Source: Bacteroidales bacterium
GTDB lineage: Bacteria > Bacteroidota > Bacteroidia > Bacteroidales > UBA932
DNA length: 19,852 bases
NCBI GenBank assembly: GCA_017548445.1
Contig: JAFYZZ010000089.1
Location: 1 to 19,852 of the forward strand
Reading direction: 5' to 3'
Of the stretch, positions 1 to 7,629 are shown piece by piece. The position numbers and the translations under genes were made by a program. The stretch's first letter is position 1. Each line of letters begins with the position of its first letter. The notes under the pieces were generated by a model, which had not been told where the DNA came from, ran no database searches, and saw nothing but the letters and a program-made list of their open reading frames with translations.

Positions 1-2275
1 CCTGTTCGCGGGCCTGCGCCACCGTGGCATCGATGAAGCCGCGGATGGAGGGGAAGGACGCGAAGTAGTCGTCGATGATCTGTTTGGCTTCGCTGCGCGA
101 GCAGCGGAGGCGTTCGGCGAGGCCGAAGGAGGAGATGCCGTACATGATGCCGAAGTTGGCCGTCTTGGCGATGCGGCGCTGGTCGGCGGTGACTTCTTCG
201 AGCGGGATACGGAAGATCTTGGCCGCCGTGGCGGCGTGGACGTCGACGCCGTGGCGGAAGGCGTCCACGAGGTGGGCGTCCCCGCAGAGGTGCGCCATCA
301 GGCGCAGCTCGATCTGGGAGTAGTCGGCGGACATCATCACCCAGCCCGCCTCGCCCGGCACGAAGGCTTTGCGGATCTCGCGGCCTTCTTCGGTGCGGAT
401 GGGGATGTTCTGCAGGTTGGGGTTGGAGGAGGACAGGCGGCCGGTGGCCGTGAGGGCCTGGTTGAAGGTCGTATGGACGCGGCCGTCCACCGGGGAGATG
501 TAGCCGGCGAAGGGCTCGATGTAGGTCGAGAGGAGTTTGCGCAGGCCGCGGTAGTCGAGGATGGCGTCGATGATGGGGCTGCGGTCGGCGAGGTGCGAGA
601 GGGTCTGTTCGTCGGTGGGCCAGTTGCCGGATTTGGGCTTGCGGGCCTTGGGGTCGAGTTTGAGTTTCTCGAAGAGGATGACGCCGATCTGCTTGGGCGA
701 CAGGATGTTGAGCGACGGTTCGTCGGCCAGGCGGCGGACTTCCGCTTCGCGTTCGACCATCTTGCGGCGCAGGCCGTCGGCGAAGTCGCGCAGGGAGTCG
801 AGATCGACCTTGACGCCGACCTGTTCCATCCGGGCCAGGACGCCGATGAGGGGCTCTTCGATGTCGTCGTAGAGGTGCTGCATCCCTTCGGTCTCGGACA
901 TTTCGCGCAGCAGGCAGTCGGCCAGGCGCAGGATGGCGGCGGTCTCCAGGGCGCGGTCGGGGCCGTTGTCGTCGGGGAGTTCGTCGAAGAGGGAGCCGGT
1001 GTCGGCGGGACCGGCGGCTTCCAGTTCGATGCCGAGGTAGCTGCGGGCCAGGACGTCGGTCTTGTGGCTGCGTTCGGGACCCAGCAGGTAGTGCATCAGG
1101 GCGATGTCTTCGAGGCGCCCGGCCACGCGGATGCCGCGGGCGGCCAGGGCGTTGAGCTGCGCCTTGAGGTCGGCGCCGGCCTTCACGACGGCGGCGTCCT
1201 CCAGCAGCGCGCGGAATTCCTCCGGCGCTCCTTCGGCCACCCCTTCCCCGTTCGCCACATACAGTTTCTCCCCCTGCAGGTTGATCGCCACCCGTTTTGC
1301 AGAGTTCACGAGGCCACGGGCGGCCACGGTTGCCGGCAACTGCTGTCTATCCTGTAAAACAGAATCAGAAACAGAACCGGAACCAACTGACATATGAGCA
1401 TTTGAAACACTGACTTTCTTGATCAGGCGCTTCAGGGAGGGCATTTCGTAACGGTCGAGGAGGGCGGAGAGTTCGGGCGTCTCGACGGTGTCGAAGACGA
1501 GCTGCTCCGCCGTCACGTCCAGCGGGATGTCGGTCTTGATGGTGACCAGCCGCTTGGACAGGGCGATGCGGTCCTGCGCGGCGCGGAACTGCTCCTGCTG
1601 GCGGGCGGTCAGCTCGTCGAGGTGCTCGTAGATCCCCTCGACGGAGCCGTATTTGCCCAGGAGCTTGGCGGCGCCCACCGGGCCGACGCCCTGGACGCCG
1701 GGGACGTTGTCCGAGGCGTCGCCGCAGATCGCCAATATATCAATGACCTGCGCGGGCGTGGAAATTTTCCATTTGTCGCAGACTTCCGCCACGCCGAGCA
1801 GCTCGCTCTCGCCGCCGCTCTTGCCCGGCTTGAGCTGCAGGACCCGCGGCGAGACGAGCTGGCCGTAGTCCTTGTCGGGCGTGACCATACAGACCTCGAA
1901 GCCCTCGGCCTCGAAGCGCCGGGCGGCGGATCCGATCACGTCGTCCGCCTCGAACCCCGGAATCATCAGCACCGGGATGTCCAGCGCCTCGACGATCTGC
2001 GTCAGCGGGTCCAGCGCCTCGATCACCAGCGCGGGCGTCTCGCCGCGGTTGGCCTTGTAGGCGGGATAGAGTTCGTTGCGGAAGGTGCCTCCGGGCGGGT
2101 CGAAACTCACGGCGATATGCGTCGGATGCTCCCGGTCGATGAGCTCGAGCAGGTATTTCGTGAATCCGAACAGGATGGAGGTATCGACCCCCTGCGAATT
2201 GACCATCGGCCGCCCGAGAAAGGCGTAATACATCTTGAAGATGAGCGCGTGGCCATCGATGAGGAAAAGTTTCAT
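1..2275 (-). CDS. polA: DNA polymerase I, C-terminus cut by the window edge
   Basis: This enzyme fills gaps and removes RNA primers during replication and repair. The visible 758 residues start at MKLFLIDGHAL; about 930 are usual, so the palm/fingers end with motif C is outside the window. The 5'-nuclease domain looks intact: D7, GFEADD with acidic residues near 109-112, TPDKDYG, and the helix-hairpin-helix segment GVQGVGPVGAAKLLGKYG. The polymerase domain shows TATGRLSSSNPNLQNIP, motif A DYSQIELR (D651), and the O-helix RRIAKTANFGIMYG (K704, F708, Y712). The middle 3'-5' exonuclease domain is shortened and has lost its metal ligands: the DTE site reads NLQ near 332-334, the motif II Asp is Gln near 373, and motif III reads ALETAAIL near 442-449. 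It therefore probably does not proofread. The gene is divergent from susC1. The ATG start is supported by the conserved N-terminus. Confidence 0.95.
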   Translation of the reverse strand, partial: MKLFLIDGHALIFKMYYAFLGRPMVNSQGVDTSILFGFTKYLLELIDREHPTHIAVSFDPPGGTFRNELYPAYKANRGETPALVIEALDPLTQIVEALDIPVLMIPGFEADDVIGSAARRFEAEGFEVCMVTPDKDYGQLVSPRVLQLKPGKSGGESELLGVAEVCDKWKISTPAQVIDILAICGDASDNVPGVQGVGPVGAAKLLGKYGSVEGIYEHLDELTARQQEQFRAAQDRIALSKRLVTIKTDIPLDVTAEQLVFDTVETPELSALLDRYEMPSLKRLIKKVSVSNAHMSVGSGSVSDSVLQDRQQLPATVAARGLVNSAKRVAINLQGEKLYVANGEGVAEGAPEEFRALLEDAAVVKAGADLKAQLNALAARGIRVAGRLEDIALMHYLLGPERSHKTDVLARSYLGIELEAAGPADTGSLFDELPDDNGPDRALETAAILRLADCLLREMSETEGMQHLYDDIEEPLIGVLARMEQVGVKVDLDSLRDFADGLRRKMVEREAEVRRLADEPSLNILSPKQIGVILFEKLKLDPKARKPKSGNWPTDEQTLSHLADRSPIIDAILDYRGLRKLLSTYIEPFAGYISPVDGRVHTTFNQALTATGRLSSSNPNLQNIPIRTEEGREIRKAFVPGEAGWVMMSADYSQIELRLMAHLCGDAHLVDAFRHGVDVHAATAAKIFRIPLEEVTADQRRIAKTANFGIMYGISSFGLAERLRCSRSEAKQIIDDYFASFPSIRGFIDATVAQAREQ

Positions 2276-2310
2276 GGAAACAAAGATGAAACTTTTTTGG
2301 GAAAGTTTCA
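2265..2310 (-). promoter_or_regulatory. Competing hairpins over the polA start codon
   Basis: Three related repeats surround the polA ATG. In polA mRNA order they are: arm a, TGAAACTTT (2310-2302); arm b, AAAAGTTTCAT (2296-2286); arm c, ATGAAACTTTT (2275-2265), which begins with the start codon itself. Arms b and c are a perfect 11-bp inverted repeat with a 10-nt loop. Arms a and b are a perfect 9-bp inverted repeat with a 6-nt loop. The two hairpins share arm b, so only one can form at a time. The b:c form would bury the AUG and the a:b form would free it. The repeats are seen directly; the regulatory role is inferred. The AU-rich pairing is weak. Confidence 0.4.
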
Positions 2311-2368
2311 AGCCCCTCGTTTTTTGAAACCCGAAATACGCAAAATGGGGTGATTATGAGACGATTTG

Positions 2369-2376
2369 TATCTTTT
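2369..2376 (+). promoter_or_regulatory. Candidate -7 promoter element of susC1
   Basis: TATCTTTT differs from the Bacteroidota -7 consensus TAnnTTTG only at the last base. It lies 66 nt before the chosen susC1 start, close to the 69-71 nt seen for the better -7 matches ahead of susC2 and susC3. I see no TTTG -33 element at the usual 19-21 nt spacing. A second, weaker candidate is TATTATTG at 2383-2390. The leader that follows is A-rich with no Shine-Dalgarno sequence. Confidence 0.3.
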
Positions 2377-2442
2377 TTTTCGTATTATTGCAGCAGAGAA
2401 TTAACTACACCCAACAATAACCATTCACAAAAACCCAAAAAA

Positions 2443-5400
2443 ATGCTGAAAAAACTACTGAAAGTGACGGGTATCCTGACGATACTCCTCGCTTTGGCGG
2501 GGTCTGTGCAGGCTTCCGCCCAGCCCCGGGCGCTCTTCGGCAAGGTCATCGATCCGAACGGTCAGCCGCTCATCGGTGCCGGCATCGCAGTCCCCGGAAC
2601 CACCAATGGTACCGTTACCGACGTCGACGGTAACTTCAACCTCCGCGTTAACCCCGGTACGACCCTCGAGGTCTCCTGCCTCGGCTATGTGACCCGCCGC
2701 GTCGCCGCTGCGGACAACATGACCATCACCCTCCAGGAAGACGCCGAGATGCTTGACGAGACCGTGGTCATCGGTTACGGTGTCCAGCGCAAGAAACTCG
2801 TGACCGGCTCTACGGTCAGCGTTTCCGGCGACAGACTCTCCGCCACGCACGCGGTCGACGCCTTCGGCGCCCTGCAGAGCCAGGCAGCCGGTGTGACCAT
2901 CACCCAGAACTCCGGCCAGCCGGGCGAGAGCTTCAAGGTGACGATCCGCGGTCTGGGTACCATCGGTGACTCCAACCCGCTCTACGTCGTCGACGGCGTG
3001 CCGGGCGGCAACATCACCGCTCTCTCCCCGGACGACATCGAGTCCATCGACGTCCTCAAGGACGCTGCGTCCAGCGCCATCTACGGCTCCCGTGCCGCCA
3101 ACGGCGTTATCCTCGTGACCACCAAGAAGGGCAAGGCCGGCAACGTCCAGGTCACCTTCGACGCGTACATGGGCTGGCAGAACGCCAACACCAACGGTGT
3201 CACCCCCCTGAACGCCAAGCAATATATGGAGATCAACGACAAGGCTTACGAAATCCAGGGCGTCAACAAGTACGACTGGGCAAGCCTCATCCCCAAGCAG
3301 TACGCCCAGATCCAGGCCGGTACCTGGAACGGCACCAACTGGCTTGAGGAGACCCTGGTCCACAACGCTCCGACCAGCAACGCCTCCATCAACATCCGCG
3401 GCGGCAGCGACGTTTCCCGCTTCGCCATCGGTTTCAGCCAGTTCTCCCAGACCGGTACCATCGGTTATCCTGCCGCACCGCAGTATGACCGTACCACCGT
3501 CCGCATGAACTCCGACTACTCCCTGCTCCGCAAGAACAACCGGGACATCATCAAGTTCGGCGAGAACGTGACCTTCACCTACACCAACAAGAAGGGCCTC
3601 TCCATCGGCGGCATCTATGACAACAACATCCGCACCATGCTCTCCATGAGCCCGCTGATGCCGGTCCGCGACGAAGAAGGCAACTGGTATGAATACGACG
3701 ACATCGTGCGCGACAACTGGGACTTCAGCTCCGAGATGGCCAACCCGCTCGCCGAAGTCTACTACAAGCGCAACAACCGCTACAACAAGGGCTTCCGTCT
3801 CCAGAGCAACTTCTTCCTGGAGATCTCGCCCATCAAGGGCCTGACCTTCCGCTCCAGCGCCGGCTGGCTCTACAACCACAGCGAGAGCCGCAGCTACGTC
3901 CCTGTGTACCAGCTGAGTACCAAGACCTCCAACCCGGAGGACGACGTCCGCCAGGACCAGTCCTACAGCATGCAGTGGACCTGGGACAACACCATCAACT
4001 GGGTGAAGTCCTTCGGCGACCACAACATCGACGCCCTCGTCGGCCAGTCCCTGGAGAAATGGGGCTACGGCAACAGCGTCGGCGTGGGCAACTCCAACTC
4101 CCTGTTCCCGGATTCCTTCCAGCACGCCTACATCACCAATGCCAGTGTCGTCGATGCCGCCTACACCAGCATCAGCGGCCGTCCCAACACTCCGGGCGCC
4201 ATGGCTTCCTTCTTCGGCCGTGTGAACTACAACTACAACGAGACCTACCTGCTCACGCTCGTGCTCCGCGCCGACGGTTCGTCCAACTTCGCCCGCGGCT
4301 ACCGCTGGAGCTACTTCCCCTCCGTGTCCGCCGGTTGGGTCGTCACCAACGAGCCTTTCATGGAGTTCAGCAAGGGCTGGCTCAGCTTCTTCAAGCTGCG
4401 CGGCGGCTGGGGCCAGAACGGTAACAGCCGGGTCCGGGAATTCGCCTACCTCGCCAACATCGCGTTCGGCTCCGACTACTACTTCGACGACAAGAACAAA
4501 CCCGGCATCGCCGCCTACCCGAAGAACGTTCCCAATCCGGTCCTGGCCTGGGAGACTTCCGAGCAGCTCAACGTCGGTTTCGACGCCCGCTTCTTCCGCA
4601 GCCGCCTCGGCGTGACCTTCGACTGGTACAACAAGACCACCAGAGACTGGCTCATCGAGGTTCCGGTACCGGCGACCGCAGGTGCCGACGACCCGTCCGA
4701 CAACGCCGGCGCCGTCCGGAACCGTGGTGTCGAACTCCTCCTCTCCTGGAACGACAACGTCAACCGCGACTTCTCCTACGGCATCAACACCACCTTCTCC
4801 TACAACCAGAACATGATTACCCAGATCGGTAACGCCGAGGGCATCATCCACGGCGGTTCCAACGCCATCGCGCAGAACACCGCCGAGCTCTACCGCGCCC
4901 AGGTCGGCTTCCCGATCGGTTATTTCTGGGGCTACCAGATGGACGGCATCATCCAGAACGAGGCCGAGAAGCAGGCTTACCTGGACAAGTACTTCGACGG
5001 CAACGCCTCCAAGAGCCTCCAGGGCAGCTCCATCCAGCCCGGCGACGTGATGTTCGTCGACCTCAACGGCGACGGCAAGATCGACGAGTCCGACAAGACC
5101 ATGATCGGCGATCCGAACCCGGATGTCACCGTGGGTCTGTCCATCAACCTCGGCTACAAGGGCTTCGACTTCTCGCTCAGCGGCCACGGCGCCTTCGGCC
5201 AGCAGGTCGCCAAGAGCTACCGCCAGTTCTCCGACCACCCGGACGACAACTATTGCACCGACGTGTACACCAAGTACTGGAACGGCGAGGGCAGCACCAA
5301 CCACTACCCGCGCTTCACCCACGGCAAGCATGTCAACATGTCCGAGCTTTCCCGCGTCTGGCTGGAGGATGCCGACTTCTTCAAGATCACCGACATCACG

Positions 5401-5613
5401 ATCGGCTATGACTTCAAGCGCCTCATCAAGAACCTGCCGGTGGCCCGCTGCCGCCTGTTCGTGAACGCCTCCAACATGATCACCTTCACCGGTTACTCCG
5501 GTATGGATCCCGAAGTCGGTTTCGGCAACGGCACGAGCTGGGCATCCGGTATCGACAACGGTTACTATCCTTCTTCCCGCTCCTGGAGAGTCGGTGTGAA
5601 TGTCACCTTTTAA
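2443..5613 (+). CDS. SusC/RagA-family TonB-linked outer membrane transporter (pair 1)
   Basis: This is an outer-membrane barrel that imports a ligand, usually an oligosaccharide or peptide, using TonB energy with its SusD partner. I start it at the ATG at 2443 (1056 residues) because MLKKLLKVTGILTILLALAG...ASAQ is a clean signal peptide. The in-frame ATG at 2350 would put 31 non-signal residues in front of it. Domains in order: carboxypeptidase-regulatory-like fold at about 30-100 (GKVIDPNGQPLIGAG, GNFNLRVNPG); TonB box ETVVIGYG at 106-113; plug with YVVDGVPGG and IESIDVLKDAASSAIYG near 199; then the barrel ending VGVNVTF with the usual terminal Phe. An EF-hand-like loop DLNGDGKIDESD lies near 873-884. 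The susD1 start is 12 bp downstream, so the two are co-transcribed. The substrate is unknown; a glycan is more likely than a peptide by family frequency only. Confidence 0.93.
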   Translation: MLKKLLKVTGILTILLALAGSVQASAQPRALFGKVIDPNGQPLIGAGIAVPGTTNGTVTDVDGNFNLRVNPGTTLEVSCLGYVTRRVAAADNMTITLQEDAEMLDETVVIGYGVQRKKLVTGSTVSVSGDRLSATHAVDAFGALQSQAAGVTITQNSGQPGESFKVTIRGLGTIGDSNPLYVVDGVPGGNITALSPDDIESIDVLKDAASSAIYGSRAANGVILVTTKKGKAGNVQVTFDAYMGWQNANTNGVTPLNAKQYMEINDKAYEIQGVNKYDWASLIPKQYAQIQAGTWNGTNWLEETLVHNAPTSNASINIRGGSDVSRFAIGFSQFSQTGTIGYPAAPQYDRTTVRMNSDYSLLRKNNRDIIKFGENVTFTYTNKKGLSIGGIYDNNIRTMLSMSPLMPVRDEEGNWYEYDDIVRDNWDFSSEMANPLAEVYYKRNNRYNKGFRLQSNFFLEISPIKGLTFRSSAGWLYNHSESRSYVPVYQLSTKTSNPEDDVRQDQSYSMQWTWDNTINWVKSFGDHNIDALVGQSLEKWGYGNSVGVGNSNSLFPDSFQHAYITNASVVDAAYTSISGRPNTPGAMASFFGRVNYNYNETYLLTLVLRADGSSNFARGYRWSYFPSVSAGWVVTNEPFMEFSKGWLSFFKLRGGWGQNGNSRVREFAYLANIAFGSDYYFDDKNKPGIAAYPKNVPNPVLAWETSEQLNVGFDARFFRSRLGVTFDWYNKTTRDWLIEVPVPATAGADDPSDNAGAVRNRGVELLLSWNDNVNRDFSYGINTTFSYNQNMITQIGNAEGIIHGGSNAIAQNTAELYRAQVGFPIGYFWGYQMDGIIQNEAEKQAYLDKYFDGNASKSLQGSSIQPGDVMFVDLNGDGKIDESDKTMIGDPNPDVTVGLSINLGYKGFDFSLSGHGAFGQQVAKSYRQFSDHPDDNYCTDVYTKYWNGEGSTNHYPRFTHGKHVNMSELSRVWLEDADFFKITDITIGYDFKRLIKNLPVARCRLFVNASNMITFTGYSGMDPEVGFGNGTSWASGIDNGYYPSSRSWRVGVNVTF

Positions 5614-5625
5614 TCCCTGAAAGCC

Positions 5626-7374
5626 ATGAAAAAGACAATCATATATACCTTAGCAAGTGCCTTGTGCCTGCTTATGCTCGGGGGCTGCGACGGTTTCCTT
5701 GACACGATCAGCCTGACCACGAAGGACACCACCAACTTCCCGGTCAACGAGACGGACGCCATCCAGATGGTGAACGGTATCTATATCATCATGAACAGCA
5801 ACCTCGCCGACCCGGAGGAGGACCCGTTCTTCATCTTCGACATCGCTTCCGACGACCGTCTGGGCGGTGGTAGCCAGAGTAATATCGGCGCCCAGGGCGT
5901 GGACCGCCTGATGAACTCCTATACCAACTGGATGCTTCCGTGCTGGAAGTGGCGCTACCGCGGTATCCTCCGCGCCAACTTCGCGCTGGCGCACATGGAC
6001 GACATCCCGACCTGGAGCTCGCCCAACAAGAAGAACCAACTGCTCTGCGAAGCCTATTTCCTGCGCGCCTGGTACTACTTCAACCTGGCCCAGGTCTTCA
6101 ACGGCGTGCCCCTCATGCTTACCCCCGAAGACCACGAAATATACAACGCGCCGCGCAACACGCCCGACGAGGTCTACGCCCAGATCGCTTCCGACCTCAA
6201 GTCTGCCATCGAACTCGGCCCCAGCGTCAAGTATCCTGAATGCGGCATCGGCCACGCCTCCAAGTGGACGGCCGAGGCCATGATGGCCCGCGTCTGGCTG
6301 TTCTACACCGGCTTCTACGGCAAGAGCGAGCTCCCGCTCGCCGGCGGTGGTTCCGTCTCCAAGTCCCAGGTCGCCTCCTGGCTCGAGGACTGCATCAAGA
6401 ACAGCGGCCACGCCCTGGTCAGCGACCAGCGCAACCTCTGGCCCTACACCAACCCCTACACGGCCGCCGACTACAAGTACGACCAGGACAACAACCTGAA
6501 CTGGGAGACCGACGAGAATGTCGAGAGCATGTTCGCAGTCAAGATGAGCAACAAGGCCAGCTATGACGCGACGACGATCCGCCACAACCGTATCGTGGAG
6601 TTCTACGGTCTCCGCAAGACGACCGAGGCTGCCTTCCCGTTCTCCGTACAGGGCTACTCCAACGGTCCCGTCTGCGAGAAGCTGTGGACCGACTGGGCCG
6701 AGGATCCGGACTACGCCGGCGACTACCGCCGCGTCGGTTCCATCTGCGACCGTCTCGTCGAGATCCCGGATTATCCTGGCGACAAGGCAAAGGAAGTGGA
6801 GAACACCAACCTCCTCGCCAAGAAATACATCGGCTGCGAAGCCTGGAACGAAGACCACAGCGCGAGATACCTCAGCTACGGCAAGTACTATGGTAGCGAG
6901 AACAACCGCCAGACCGGTCTGACCCAGTCCCTGGTGTGGCTCCGCTTCGCCGACGTGCTCCTGATGCACTCCGAGCTGACCGACGGTGCCGTCGTCTACA
7001 ACGGAAAGAGCGGTATGAACGCCGTCCGCGCCCGCGCCGGCCTGCCCGACGTGGCCTACAGCTTCGAGGCCCTCAAGAAGGAGCGCCGTTACGAGCTCTG
7101 CTTCGAGGCCATCCGCTGGAACGACCTCCGCCGCTGGGGCGATGTCGCCGAGATCGTCAAGAACCAGGAAGGCAACAAGGTCCTCAACGAGAAGTACGAG
7201 GGCACCTACCAGTTCACCAACGATTTCATGCAGCGTTACAACGACACGGAAGGTGGTTTCTTCAAGATCCCCGAGGACCAGGTCGTGCTGTCCGAAGGCG
7301 CCCTGGAGCAGAACCCCGGCTGGGGCCCCGGCACCAACTGGGCCAAGGGTGACCTCCCTTACTTCAAGAAGTAA
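5626..7374 (+). CDS. SusD/RagB-family surface lipoprotein (pair 1)
   Basis: This is the ligand-capturing lid for the SusC1 barrel, 582 residues, a usual SusD length. It begins with a lipoprotein signal, MKKTIIYTLASALCLLMLGGC, so the mature lipid-anchored residue is Cys21. The helical-repeat core shows EAYFLRAWYYFNLAQVFNG from about residue 142. The C-terminal family motif ERRYELCFEAIRWNDLRRW lies near 486-504. The end motif LEQNPGWGPG also fits the family. It follows SusC1 by 12 bp and is closed by a strong terminator 30 bp after its stop codon. Ligand specificity cannot be read, since SusD binding residues are not conserved across substrates. Confidence 0.92.
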   Translation: MKKTIIYTLASALCLLMLGGCDGFLDTISLTTKDTTNFPVNETDAIQMVNGIYIIMNSNLADPEEDPFFIFDIASDDRLGGGSQSNIGAQGVDRLMNSYTNWMLPCWKWRYRGILRANFALAHMDDIPTWSSPNKKNQLLCEAYFLRAWYYFNLAQVFNGVPLMLTPEDHEIYNAPRNTPDEVYAQIASDLKSAIELGPSVKYPECGIGHASKWTAEAMMARVWLFYTGFYGKSELPLAGGGSVSKSQVASWLEDCIKNSGHALVSDQRNLWPYTNPYTAADYKYDQDNNLNWETDENVESMFAVKMSNKASYDATTIRHNRIVEFYGLRKTTEAAFPFSVQGYSNGPVCEKLWTDWAEDPDYAGDYRRVGSICDRLVEIPDYPGDKAKEVENTNLLAKKYIGCEAWNEDHSARYLSYGKYYGSENNRQTGLTQSLVWLRFADVLLMHSELTDGAVVYNGKSGMNAVRARAGLPDVAYSFEALKKERRYELCFEAIRWNDLRRWGDVAEIVKNQEGNKVLNEKYEGTYQFTNDFMQRYNDTEGGFFKIPEDQVVLSEGALEQNPGWGPGTNWAKGDLPYFKK

Positions 7375-7404
7375 ACCGCACATTCCGGTTTAGTCCGAAT
7401 ACGG

Positions 7405-7450
7405 GGATGGCCGTAAAGTCCGACAGGCTTTACGGCCATCCTCCTTTTTT
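7405..7450 (+). terminator. Rho-independent terminator after susD1
   Basis: A perfect 14-bp stem, GGATGGCCGTAAAG at 7405-7418 and CTTTACGGCCATCC at 7428-7441, encloses a 9-nt loop. It is followed by TCC and a run of six T at 7445-7450. It should end the susCD1 transcript and insulate the susC2 promoter region. Confidence 0.9.
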
Positions 7451-7482
7451 GTTACATCATGTTACACCAGACGGCCTGTAAC
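7451..7482 (+). repeat. GTTACA direct and inverted repeat cluster upstream of susC2
   Basis: GTTACA occurs at 7451-7456 and again at 7461-7466, exactly 10 bp apart, which is about one helical turn. The reverse complement TGTAAC follows at 7477-7482. The cluster starts right after the susD1 terminator and lies about 70-100 bp upstream of the susC2 -7 element. This geometry suits a DNA-binding regulator on one helix face, but no regulator is seen and the role is inferred. Confidence 0.3.
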
Positions 7483-7483
7483 C

Positions 7484-7549
7484 GCCGGATTCTGAATTGT
7501 GTACGAAATACTTTGCCGGGATTCTGGCAGCGTCTGACGTTGATTCCAG
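7484..7549 (+). repeat. GCCGG(G)ATTCTG direct repeats upstream of susC2
   Basis: GCCGGATTCTG at 7484-7494 and GCCGGGATTCTG at 7515-7526 are near-identical direct copies about three helical turns apart. A partial third copy, GATTCCAG, lies at 7542-7549, directly against the -7 element at 7551. They may be regulator sites for the susC2 promoter. Coincidence is possible, since the copies are short. Confidence 0.3.
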
Positions 7550-7550
7550 C

Positions 7551-7558
7551 TATCTTTG
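7551..7558 (+). promoter_or_regulatory. -7 promoter element of susC2
   Basis: TATCTTTG matches the Bacteroidota -7 consensus TAnnTTTG exactly. It would give a leader of about 70 nt before the susC2 ATG. The best -33-like sequence is TCTG at 7523-7526, with a 24-nt spacer instead of the usual 19-21, so the promoter may need an activator. The leader contains CCAACAACCATT at 7596-7607, resembling CCAACAATAACCATT at 2411-2425 in the susC1 leader. Confidence 0.5.
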
Positions 7559-7629
7559 TTATAGACCGCACATAGTTTTTAACAAACTTATAAAACCAAC
7601 AACCATTTATTCTAATCAAAACAAATCTT

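Noticed and set aside
236..1357. A 373-codon plus-strand open frame opposite polA
   Set aside because: Low-complexity Gly/Val/Ala-rich translation with no motif; the minus strand is unmistakably DNA polymerase I.
2279..2288. CATCTTTG on the minus strand as a -7 element for polA
   Set aside because: It would leave only a few bases before the ATG and has the first base wrong; it is better explained as part of the inverted repeats.
2350..2442. In-frame N-terminal extension of susC1 from the ATG at 2350
   Set aside because: It would place 31 polar residues before a perfect signal peptide and would overlap the candidate promoter and A-rich leader.
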